Assembly (NCBI GenBank): GCA_045617585.1
Contig: JAZLIW010000117.1
Span: 1-9,872, forward strand
Reading direction: 5' to 3'
DNA from: CAKRZE01 sp045617585
GTDB lineage: Bacteria > Bacillota > Clostridia > Oscillospirales > CAG-272
Length of the DNA: 9,872 bases
Below are positions 1-5,433 of the stretch, piece by piece. The position numbers were made by a program, and so were the translations under genes. The notes below the pieces were generated by a model, which saw only the letters and a list, made by a program, of their open reading frames with translations, was not told where the DNA came from and did no database searches. Position 1 is the first letter of the stretch. Each line of letters opens with the position of its first letter.

Positions 1-1
1 T

Positions 2-49
2 TACCTATACAACAGCGCCTCCCGCACCGGCGGCCGTCGTTTTGCGTGA
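2..49 (+). CDS. Possible 3' end of a gene entering from the left (15 codons)
   Basis: Frame 2 of the plus strand reads YLYNSASRTGGRRFA and then a TGA stop at 47-49. Eleven of the 15 codons end in C and one in G, which matches the codon use of the real genes here. The other two plus frames fit less well. One runs on as an open frame antisense to the mannosidase, and the other has mixed third positions. If real, the gene is convergent with the mannosidase, with only 17 bp between the two stop codons. No terminator is visible in that gap. Fifteen codons are too few to recognise a family, so this is a tentative call. Confidence 0.3.
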   Translation, partial: YLYNSASRTGGRRFA

Positions 50-66
50 TTGATAAGCGGCGTGAG

Positions 67-2742
67 TTACTTCACGAACTTGACGGACACGATCTCCTTG
101 GGGCCTGCGTGGAGCGTCACGGTCTTGCCCGCCTTGAGCGGAAGCTCGTTCAGTTCCTTCTCACCGAGGGTCACGGCATACGCCTTTTTGAAGCGCTCGC
201 CGACCGTGGCGGTGAAGTCCACCGGCTTCGAGGTGTGGTTATACCAGCGGATGACGGTGCCTTCTCCGTCGTCGCCGCCCTTGAGGGCGGAGAGGATCAT
301 CGCGCCCTCTATCGACTGGTCGACCTTCAGGAAGGTCTTGTCGAGCGGAAGGACGATATCCGCATTTTCCAGCGGACGATAGAAGATATCGGGCATCCCG
401 GGGCCCTGCACGAAGGGACGGCCGCCGATGAACTTGTTGCGGTCGACCGGCTGGACGGCGGTATAAAGCGGCTGCATGAAGGACTGCGCGCGCGCCGCGA
501 CCTGCGCGGTCTCGCGGTCACCCGTGAACGGATAGATCGCAAGATGGTGGCGGATCTCTCTGCCGATGCACTGGTTCTCGGGAGCGACCCAGCGCTGGTC
601 CATGGTCTCGAGCGTTTCGTAGCCGCCGGAAACGATCTGGTTGACGCGGAGAACGGTCAGAGCGAGCGTATTCTGCTCGTCGGTGAGCTGTTCGTATTCG
701 TACAGACCGTTCTGGAAGACGGCAATACCCTTCGTCCCGTCCTCGATGCCGAAATAATCGGTATTCGGATGGCGCTTGTCGTTATTGAAGCGGCTGACCT
801 TGTTTCTCTCGATGCAGTCGAAGGGCTGACCGGAGAAGTTGACGTCGTTTTTCAGTCCGGTCGGGAAGTGCAGGCGCAGACGGTGGTTCTTCGCGTAGTT
901 CGTGAAGCGCATCTGCACGTCGAGCTGCTTCGAGCCGCGGTCGAGCGTGAGGATCAGCTCGACGGGCAGCGTACCGGAGCCGATCTCGCGGTCGATCGTG
1001 AAGTTATATTCGATCTTGCGGGACTGCGTATAGAAGTTGTCCTCGACGACCGTGACCTTCGCACGGACGTTTTCGGAGGTGATGATCGGCGTGCCGTCGT
1101 TTTCACGGAAGTTGTATTCGTCGCCGCGCTCCTCGTTGTCCTCAAGCAGCAGCAGTCCGGGATAGGACGCGCCGGTCTTCTTGTCGGTCAGGGTCACGGT
1201 GCCGTTCTTCGCGATATCGACGCGGAGATTCTCGTTTTCCAGTTTGGAGGAAACCTTCTTCCGGTTTTCCTCGACCTTCAGTTCGCCCTCGGTCAGCGTG
1301 ACCGTCAGGGTCTTGTAGGAGGTCCCTGCGACCGTGCCGGGGATCATCTTGATCGTATAGCGGTTGACGGTGCGTCCGCCGGGCAGATTGATCGGGGAGA
1401 GGACCGCCTTGCTCCAGTTCTTCTGGATCATGGTGACGATGAAGGGGATCTCCTTGCCCTTGCTGTCGCGGATCACGAAGGCACCCGTATCTTCCTCGAC
1501 CGGGATCTCAACGATGGCGCGGACCACGCTCTTTTCGGTATTCTGCGTCGGGTTGAGCACGGTGATCAGATAGTTCATCTTATCGTCAAGGCCGGTACGG
1601 TCGAGATGTTCCATCAGCGCCTTGGAGCCGCGCTCGATCAGGTCGTTCGCGTTTTCCATCACGCGCTCGAAGCGGTCGACCATGTGACGGTGGACCGGGT
1701 CGATCGAGCAGCCGCAGATGCTGTCGTGCGGGTGGTTCTGGATCAGGACCTTCCACATATAGCGGTCGTAGTCGACCGGGAATTTCTTGACGCCGGTCAT
1801 ATCGTTCAGCGCCCACAGCGGCTCGAACATTCTCTCCAGCGTGCTCTGGCAGGTCGCGTTCGCGGTCTTCAGATAGACGCGGCTGGACAGCGTTCCGGTC
1901 AGGCAGTTATCGGCGCCGCGGTCACGGAACTCACCGGTATAGGTATTCAACTCGATGCCGTTCTTCGCCACGTCGTCGCGCAGACGCTGCACGTATTCCG
2001 GCATCGTGTCCTGGAAGATCTCTTCGTCGTCGTTCAGCATCGGACGGACCTTTTCGATGATCTCGGTCAGGTCCTCCTGCGCCTCCAGATGGTCGACGCC
2101 GTTCATCAGCAGGTAGTTCGATGTCTTGGCAAAGCGGGCGCACAGCTCGCCTCTGCCTCTCGCCAGAGCCAGCGCGCCGTTCGGATCGGCGGAGAAGCGC
2201 TGCGCGTTGTTGTACCAGAACTTCATATGCTCGCAGAGCACCTTCGAGCCGTCCTCCGACTGCCAGTAGAACTGCGTATCGTTCCGGTCGAAGCCGCGTC
2301 CGAAGATGCAGCAGTCGAGACCGAAGCGGGAAAGGATCTGCGGGAGCTGCGGGATCAGACCGAACTGGTCCGCCGCGTACCCGACGGGCATGCATTTGCC
2401 GAAGCGGTTCGCGATCCCGGTACCGATCATCAGGTTTCGGACGGTCGCCTCACCGGAGGTCAGGTGAAAGTCGTTCTGCACGTACCACGGACCGACGAGG
2501 ATACGCTCCTCTTTGATGTATTTTTCAAGGATCTCCTTTTTCTGGGGTCTGATCTCCAGATAGTCCTCAAGGACGATGGTCTGCGCGTCCAGATGGAAGC
2601 GGTAGCCCGGATCCTTCTCCAGAATGTCCAGCAGGTTGTCGATCAGGTCGACGAGTCTCATACGGAAGTTTTCGAGCGGAATGTACCATTCACGGTCCCA
2701 GTGGGTGTGCGAGATGATACAGTATCTCTTCTTTTCACTCAT
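67..2742 (-). CDS. GH38 family alpha-mannosidase, cytoplasmic (891 aa)
   Basis: This is a zinc-dependent retaining alpha-mannosidase of glycoside hydrolase family 38, close in length to bacterial MngB-type enzymes. The start at 2742 is chosen because AGGAG lies 10 nt upstream (2753-2757) and the protein then opens straight into the catalytic domain (MSEKKRYCIISHTHWDREWY). The HTHWDREW motif supplies the zinc ligands His14 and Asp16. The block GPWYVQNDFHLTSGEA places the expected nucleophile at Asp91. NHPHDSICGCSID at about 335-347 carries the further zinc ligand His339. From about residue 396 (VLNPTQ) the chain becomes the beta-rich C-terminal part typical of the family. There is no signal peptide or membrane segment, so it acts in the cytoplasm on imported mannosides; the exact linkage and substrate cannot be read from sequence. 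It is transcribed alone from its own strong promoter. One oddity is that the residues after Asp91 are FHL, where I recall EFL in relatives. Family assignment is firm. Confidence 0.95.
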   Translation of the reverse strand: MSEKKRYCIISHTHWDREWYIPLENFRMRLVDLIDNLLDILEKDPGYRFHLDAQTIVLEDYLEIRPQKKEILEKYIKEERILVGPWYVQNDFHLTSGEATVRNLMIGTGIANRFGKCMPVGYAADQFGLIPQLPQILSRFGLDCCIFGRGFDRNDTQFYWQSEDGSKVLCEHMKFWYNNAQRFSADPNGALALARGRGELCARFAKTSNYLLMNGVDHLEAQEDLTEIIEKVRPMLNDDEEIFQDTMPEYVQRLRDDVAKNGIELNTYTGEFRDRGADNCLTGTLSSRVYLKTANATCQSTLERMFEPLWALNDMTGVKKFPVDYDRYMWKVLIQNHPHDSICGCSIDPVHRHMVDRFERVMENANDLIERGSKALMEHLDRTGLDDKMNYLITVLNPTQNTEKSVVRAIVEIPVEEDTGAFVIRDSKGKEIPFIVTMIQKNWSKAVLSPINLPGGRTVNRYTIKMIPGTVAGTSYKTLTVTLTEGELKVEENRKKVSSKLENENLRVDIAKNGTVTLTDKKTGASYPGLLLLEDNEERGDEYNFRENDGTPIITSENVRAKVTVVEDNFYTQSRKIEYNFTIDREIGSGTLPVELILTLDRGSKQLDVQMRFTNYAKNHRLRLHFPTGLKNDVNFSGQPFDCIERNKVSRFNNDKRHPNTDYFGIEDGTKGIAVFQNGLYEYEQLTDEQNTLALTVLRVNQIVSGGYETLETMDQRWVAPENQCIGREIRHHLAIYPFTGDRETAQVAARAQSFMQPLYTAVQPVDRNKFIGGRPFVQGPGMPDIFYRPLENADIVLPLDKTFLKVDQSIEGAMILSALKGGDDGEGTVIRWYNHTSKPVDFTATVGERFKKAYAVTLGEKELNELPLKAGKTVTLHAGPKEIVSVKFVK

Positions 2743-2768
2743 GCTCTTTGTGCTCCTTTTTGCATTTT

Positions 2769-2781
2769 CCGGTTGTACCGG
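2769..2781. promoter_or_regulatory. Inverted repeat just after the GH38 start site, possible operator
   Basis: The plus strand reads CCGGT-TGT-ACCGG, a perfect 5-bp inverted repeat with a 3-nt centre, lying at about +4 to +16 of the predicted transcript. It contains TTGTACC (2773-2779). The same heptamer recurs at 2793-2799 over the -10 box, exactly 20 bp away and so on the same face of the helix. It could be a repressor site or a small RNA hairpin, and it is short enough that chance cannot be excluded. Confidence 0.35.
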
Positions 2782-2790
2782 CTTTTCTGC

Positions 2791-2819
2791 ATTGTACCAT
2801 ATTGCCGCTCTTTTGTCAA
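2791..2819 (-). promoter_or_regulatory. Sigma-A promoter of the GH38 mannosidase gene
   Basis: On the minus strand there is a perfect -35 TTGACA (2814-2819), a 17-nt spacer, and a -10 TACAAT (2791-2796) preceded by TGG, which makes an extended -10. Transcription should begin near 2784, leaving a leader of about 42 nt before the ATG at 2742. This is the best promoter match in the window and implies high expression unless it is repressed. Confidence 0.85.
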
Positions 2820-2845
2820 GAATCACGCAAAAAACCGTCCCGGCG

Positions 2846-2871
2846 TTTTTCGTTTTGTACAGAACGGAAAA
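2846..2871. promoter_or_regulatory. Near-palindrome upstream of the GH38 promoter, possible regulator site
   Basis: The dyad is centred between 2858 and 2859. The core CGTTTTGTACAGAACG (2851-2866) pairs at 7 of 8 positions per arm, and runs of T and A extend it to 26 bp with two mismatches in total. The A-run at 2868-2871 also belongs to the T-tract of the neighbouring terminator, so only the core is good evidence. It lies about 75 bp upstream of the predicted GH38 start site, a suitable place for an activator or a distal operator. The half-site TTGTAC recurs at 2773 and 2793. This resembles the TTGTAC-type half-sites I recall for AraR-like GntR regulators, but no regulator gene is in the window. 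Confidence 0.35.
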
Positions 2872-2896
2872 AGAAAATGAGACCCGAAGGTCTCAT
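2868..2896 (-). terminator. UUCG-loop intrinsic terminator of the 67-aa gene
   Basis: Read on the minus strand, ATGAGACC-TTCG-GGTCTCAT forms a perfect 8-bp stem closed by a C(UUCG)G tetraloop (2877-2896). The T-rich tract TTTCTTTTT follows (2876-2868). The stem begins at the stop codon of the small gene (2893-2895), so that gene ends exactly in its own terminator. It also insulates the GH38 promoter from upstream transcription. Confidence 0.85.
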
Positions 2897-3096
2897 CGGT
2901 TTTCATTGTCCGGCCGGTCCTCCGGGTCGTAGGGCGGCTTCGGCGTGTCGTCAAGGTCGGTCGGCTTCGTCCATTCGGGCGACATGGCGGGGATATGCGA
3001 GGTCCGGTCGGGGAGAGCGTTTTTTCCGGCGTTCTCCATCGAATCGGGAAAGCGGAGCCCGTTCTTCCTTTGGGTCTTATTTCGTTCTTTTTTCAT
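2893..3096 (-). CDS. Small hypothetical protein, proline-rich and probably disordered (67 aa)
   Basis: I do not recognise this protein. Three things support a real gene. AAAGGA lies about 10 nt before the ATG. Codon third positions are mostly G or C, as in the neighbours. A classic terminator starts at the stop codon. The N-terminus is strongly basic (MKKERNKTQRKNG), the middle reads FPDSMENAGKNALPDRTSHI, and the C-terminal third is acidic and rich in proline (PTDLDDTPKPPYDPEDRPDN). There is no signal peptide, membrane segment or cysteine, and the composition suggests an unfolded or partner-dependent protein. It stands alone, divergent from ppa and upstream of the mannosidase in the same orientation, but is separated from the latter by terminator and promoter. 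A possible folded leader precedes it. Function unknown. Confidence 0.65.
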   Translation of the reverse strand: MKKERNKTQRKNGLRFPDSMENAGKNALPDRTSHIPAMSPEWTKPTDLDDTPKPPYDPEDRPDNENR

Positions 3097-3233
3097 CGGT
3101 ACGCGATCCTTTCTCCCCGGAACCGGGGTGGTTTCGCCGCAGAACGGGGTCGGAAAGCGCGTTTTTCACGCGTTTCTCCGTTTCGTGCGGCGTCTTCAGT
3201 ATTTCCCGCCTTGCGGGGCTCTATTCTGTTTAC
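3097..3233 (-). promoter_or_regulatory. Possible structured 5' leader of the 67-aa gene
   Basis: If the candidate promoter just upstream is right, the transcript has a leader of about 137 nt. Read on the minus strand it contains three inverted repeats: CCCGC-AAG-GCGGG (3205-3217), CGCG-TGAAAAA-CGCG (near 3160-3175), and CCCCGG-TT-CCGGGG (3115-3128), which lies immediately before the ribosome binding site. It does not match a riboswitch class I can name. GC-rich DNA often gives such repeats, so a regulatory role is only a possibility. Confidence 0.3.
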
Positions 3234-3239
3234 AATAAT

Positions 3240-3268
3240 TTCATAATCCGTCATTTTCGGGTTCACAA
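3240..3268 (-). promoter_or_regulatory. Candidate promoter for the 67-aa gene
   Basis: On the minus strand, TTGTGA (3263-3268) and TATGAA (3240-3245) are separated by 17 nt, with four of six consensus bases in each box. It is the best-spaced pair in this divergent region and would start transcription near 3233. The match is modest. Confidence 0.3.
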
Positions 3269-3276
3269 CGGTATTG

Positions 3277-3282
3277 TATGAT
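3277..3282 (+). promoter_or_regulatory. Candidate -10 box for ppa
   Basis: TATGAT matches five of six -10 bases and would give a start near 3289, about 27 nt before the ppa ATG. No good -35 lies at 16-18 nt, so the call rests on the -10 box and its position. It lies within 40 bp of the divergent candidate promoter. Confidence 0.3.
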
Positions 3283-3315
3283 AAAAGGCACAGTAATGAA
3301 CAGGAGAACACCGTC

Positions 3316-3849
3316 ATGTCCAATATCTGGCACGATATTTCACCGAAGCGCATCACGCCCGAGGATTTCGTCGCGGTCGTTGAGATTTCCAAAGGAAGCA
3401 AAAAGAAGTACGAACTGGACAAGGAGACCGGCTTCATCATCCTTGACCGGATCCTTTACACCTCCACCCATTACCCGGCGAACTACGGTTTCATTCCGCG
3501 CACCTACGGCGACGACGGCGACCCGCTCGACGTGCTGATCCTCTGCTCCGAGGATCTGGAGCCGCTCGCGCTCGTCCGCGCTTATCCGATCGGCATGATC
3601 TCCATGATCGACAACGGCAGAAACGACGAAAAGATCATCGCCATCCCGCTCGGTGACCCGACCTACAACCATTATACCGACATCAGCCAGCTTCCCTCCC
3701 ACGTCTTTGAGGAAATGAAGCACTTCTTCTCGGTCTACAAAAACCTTGAAAACAAGGAGACCGCCGTCAACGAAATCAGCGGCAGAGCGGAAGCCGTCCG
3801 CGTCATCAAGGAAGCCATCGACCGATATATTGAGAATTTCTGCAAATGA
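3316..3849 (+). CDS. ppa: Inorganic pyrophosphatase, family I (177 aa)
   Basis: This soluble cytoplasmic enzyme hydrolyses pyrophosphate to two phosphates, pulling biosynthetic reactions such as nucleotide polymerisation and aminoacylation forward. The start at 3316 is fixed by AGGAG at 3302-3306, 9 nt upstream. The resulting 177 aa is close to the usual bacterial length of about 175. The family signature DGDPLD is at Asp67, Asp69 and Asp72, which bind metal. Other residues at the expected active-site places are Glu23, Lys31 and Glu33 (KYELD), Arg45, Tyr57 (NYGFIP), Asp99, Asp104 and Lys106, and Tyr141-Lys142. All the active-site residues I can check are present, so the enzyme should be active. 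It is transcribed alone, on the opposite strand to all other confident genes here, and ends inside a bidirectional terminator. It has no obvious link to the glycan genes. Confidence 0.97.
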   Translation: MSNIWHDISPKRITPEDFVAVVEISKGSKKKYELDKETGFIILDRILYTSTHYPANYGFIPRTYGDDGDPLDVLILCSEDLEPLALVRAYPIGMISMIDNGRNDEKIIAIPLGDPTYNHYTDISQLPSHVFEEMKHFFSVYKNLENKETAVNEISGRAEAVRVIKEAIDRYIENFCK

Positions 3850-3891
3850 TCGTAAAAAAAGAACCGCGCCCGCGGTTCTTTTTTTACGATC
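3848..3891. terminator. Bidirectional intrinsic terminator between ppa and the solute-binding protein gene
   Basis: The two 21-bp arms (3848-3868 and 3871-3891) are perfectly complementary around a CC centre. The GC-rich inner part GAACCGCG/CGCGGTTC is flanked by seven A on the left and seven T on the right, so each strand shows a stem followed by a U-run. It overlaps the last two bases of the ppa stop codon and lies 7 bp from the stop of the convergent gene, so it serves both. Confidence 0.95.
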
Positions 3892-3898
3892 GGATCGG

Positions 3899-5338
3899 TC
3901 AGATCATTTTGTCAAGCTTTTCGCAGAAGTCGTCGATATCCGCCTGCATCTTACTCTCGTACTGGGCGTACGCGGAGGCGATGTTTCTGCTGCCGCTGCC
4001 GAAGGGCATCTGCATCACGTAGCCCGTGAAGGTGCCGAAATTGCAGAGGTCCGCGATATCGAGAACGCGGTGCGAGAAGATGATATCGAGCATTTCCTGC
4101 GACTCGTCGTCACGGGCGGATTTGGTCTTCAGGGTCACGTCGTAATACGCCTCCTGCACCTCGTAGTGGGAGCCCGCGGCAAGCGCTTCCATCATAAAGC
4201 TGACGAACTCGGGATCGGTCTCGGTAAAGAGTGCAGCCTGTGCGGTGGAGCCGTGGACCGAGAGGAGGCTGAGATAGTTTTCCTGACTCTCGTCGTACTT
4301 CGGGGTGGGCAGGACGCCGAAGTCGTCTCCGTCCATACCGCGCATCCGGACGACGTTCTCGATGCGGATCCAGCTGAAGATCGAGTGTCCGCCGAGAATG
4401 ACGTCGTCAACGTTGCTGGTCGCGGCAAAGTGCTCGTCGTCTACCAGATCGAAGACCAGAGACAGAACGTCGATATTTTCCTCGGTATTGAAGTCAAGCA
4501 CCGGGAAATCCGCTTCGTCCCTTGAGGTAAAGTGTCCGCCGCCGCCCATGAAGAAGGACATCACGACGTCGGTCTGTCCGACCATACCGAGAATATCGTC
4601 CTCGATCTTCAGCTCGCCGTCGCCGTTCTTGTCGGCGTCGTAACCGCTGATCAGGCGGAGCAGCTCCTCCTGCGTCCAACTGCCCTCCCGGACCTCTTCA
4701 TACAGATCGGGGAGCCGGAGATCCCGCGCGAGGACCTTGTTGAACGCAACGCCGGAGGTACCGTTCTTGTCGTTGATCGTCGTGTCGGAGGTCATCATAA
4801 AGGTGCTTCCTCCGAAGGAGAAGCAATCCTTCATGCTCTGATCCCAGTACGGCTTGTCGAGATCGACGTAGGTCAGATTGCCGTATTCGAGGAGATTGCC
4901 CTCCATCATGATGTTCGTCGTGTCCGCCATACGGATGCAGAGGAGATCGAACGGATCCTCACCCGTCGTGACGGCGGAACGGATCTTACTGATGAAATCG
5001 GCGTGGTCCAGCTCTTCATACGCAAACGTCACGTCGTAGTCCTCGGAAATGCGGGCGTTGCGGGCATAAACCGAGTCGCCGATCGGGTCGCCGGTCGGTT
5101 CCTCGGCGTACAGATCGGTGCCGTGGATCGTCCAACCGTTGACGTACCAGTGGGCGATGTCAAAGGTCCTGCCGTCGAACGTCATGGCGGGCAGGTCGGA
5201 GGTGATCCGTCCCTCGGTCTCTTCCGGCTTCGTATCTGCCGGAAGCGTGCCGGTCGGTCCCTCTGCGGGTTTTGCGCAGGAAATCACGGTAAAGATCATA
5301 AGAAGAAGACAGAGTGCGCTTGCAAATGCTTTTTTCAT
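3899..5338 (-). CDS. ABC transporter extracellular solute-binding lipoprotein, sugar-type (479 aa)
   Basis: This is the external binding component of an ABC importer, probably for oligosaccharides. The start at 5338 gives MKKAFASALCLLLMIFTVISC, a lipoprotein signal peptide with lipobox VISC. Cys21 would be lipidated and anchor the protein outside the membrane. AGGA lies 10 nt upstream (5349-5352). A linker of about 25 residues rich in Pro, Thr and Glu follows. The mature part has family-1-like features: TTGEDPFDLLCIRM near 124-137, GVAFNKVLARDL near 196-207, and WTQEELLRLISGYD near 221-234. Residues 236-247 (DKNGDGELKIED) form an EF-hand or dockerin-type calcium loop, often seen in this family. 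No permease or ATPase gene is adjacent, so partners must be elsewhere. It has its own candidate promoter and shares a terminator with ppa, and it may also receive read-through from the operon upstream. The family is clear, but the ligand is not. Confidence 0.88.
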   Translation of the reverse strand: MKKAFASALCLLLMIFTVISCAKPAEGPTGTLPADTKPEETEGRITSDLPAMTFDGRTFDIAHWYVNGWTIHGTDLYAEEPTGDPIGDSVYARNARISEDYDVTFAYEELDHADFISKIRSAVTTGEDPFDLLCIRMADTTNIMMEGNLLEYGNLTYVDLDKPYWDQSMKDCFSFGGSTFMMTSDTTINDKNGTSGVAFNKVLARDLRLPDLYEEVREGSWTQEELLRLISGYDADKNGDGELKIEDDILGMVGQTDVVMSFFMGGGGHFTSRDEADFPVLDFNTEENIDVLSLVFDLVDDEHFAATSNVDDVILGGHSIFSWIRIENVVRMRGMDGDDFGVLPTPKYDESQENYLSLLSVHGSTAQAALFTETDPEFVSFMMEALAAGSHYEVQEAYYDVTLKTKSARDDESQEMLDIIFSHRVLDIADLCNFGTFTGYVMQMPFGSGSRNIASAYAQYESKMQADIDDFCEKLDKMI

Positions 5339-5392
5339 ACGGGTTTCATCCTTTCTTTTGATCTCGGAATGCCGGAACATTTGACTGTCAGC

Positions 5393-5405
5393 ATGATATT
5401 ATCAT
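5393..5405. promoter_or_regulatory. Palindrome over the -10 region of the solute-binding protein gene, possible operator
   Basis: ATGATA-T-TATCAT is a perfect 6-bp inverted repeat around one base, and it covers most of the candidate -10 box (5401-5406). A second short dyad, TGAC-T-GTCA, lies at 5382-5390 just downstream of the expected start site. Such positions suit a repressor responding to the imported sugar. The site is AT-rich, so part of its symmetry may be incidental to the promoter. Confidence 0.4.
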
Positions 5406-5430
5406 AAACTGGGGAAAAATACAAGTTCAA
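5401..5430 (-). promoter_or_regulatory. Candidate promoter of the solute-binding protein gene
   Basis: On the minus strand, TTGAAC (5425-5430), an 18-nt spacer and TATGAT (5401-5406, five of six bases) give a start near 5394 and a leader of about 56 nt. An overlapping alternative is TTGTAT (5419-5424) with TAATAT (5396-5401) at 17 nt. It lies within the 95-bp gap after the upstream gene, which otherwise shows no terminator. Confidence 0.55.
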
Positions 5431-5433
5431 ATA

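Noticed and set aside
40..2836. A 12-base match (TTTTGCGTGATT) in inverted orientation on both sides of the GH38 gene, at about 40-51 and in the promoter-upstream region near 2821-2832.
   Set aside because: A few 12-base matches in either orientation are expected by chance in about 10 kb. There is no longer repeat, target duplication or transposase to suggest mobility.
1..2880. Very long open frame (over 940 codons) on the plus strand opposite the GH38 gene.
   Set aside because: It is a shadow of strong third-position GC bias in the mannosidase: antisense stops are rare in that phase. Its product has no recognisable motif, is full of repetitive hydrophobic-charged stretches, and the opposite strand carries clear GH38 motifs.
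3205..3217. CCCGC-CTT-GCGGG hairpin read on the plus strand as a terminator.
   Set aside because: No T-tract follows on the plus strand, and it lies upstream of ppa where no plus-strand gene needs ending.
3093..3440. Minus-strand frame whose stop overlaps the start of the 67-aa gene as ATGA, with a possible 53-codon leader peptide starting at MTDYEI.
   Set aside because: There is no ribosome binding site at that start, the peptide is arginine-rich like a shadow of GC-rich DNA, and the longer version is antisense to ppa. The overlap is probably chance, though a leader peptide cannot be fully excluded.
3340..3723. Minus-strand frame of 127 codons opposite ppa.
   Set aside because: Shadow of ppa; no motif and no independent ribosome binding site.
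4532..5407. A 291-codon plus-strand open frame opposite the solute-binding protein gene.
   Set aside because: Antisense shadow with no motif; it runs across the promoter and start of a clear lipoprotein gene.
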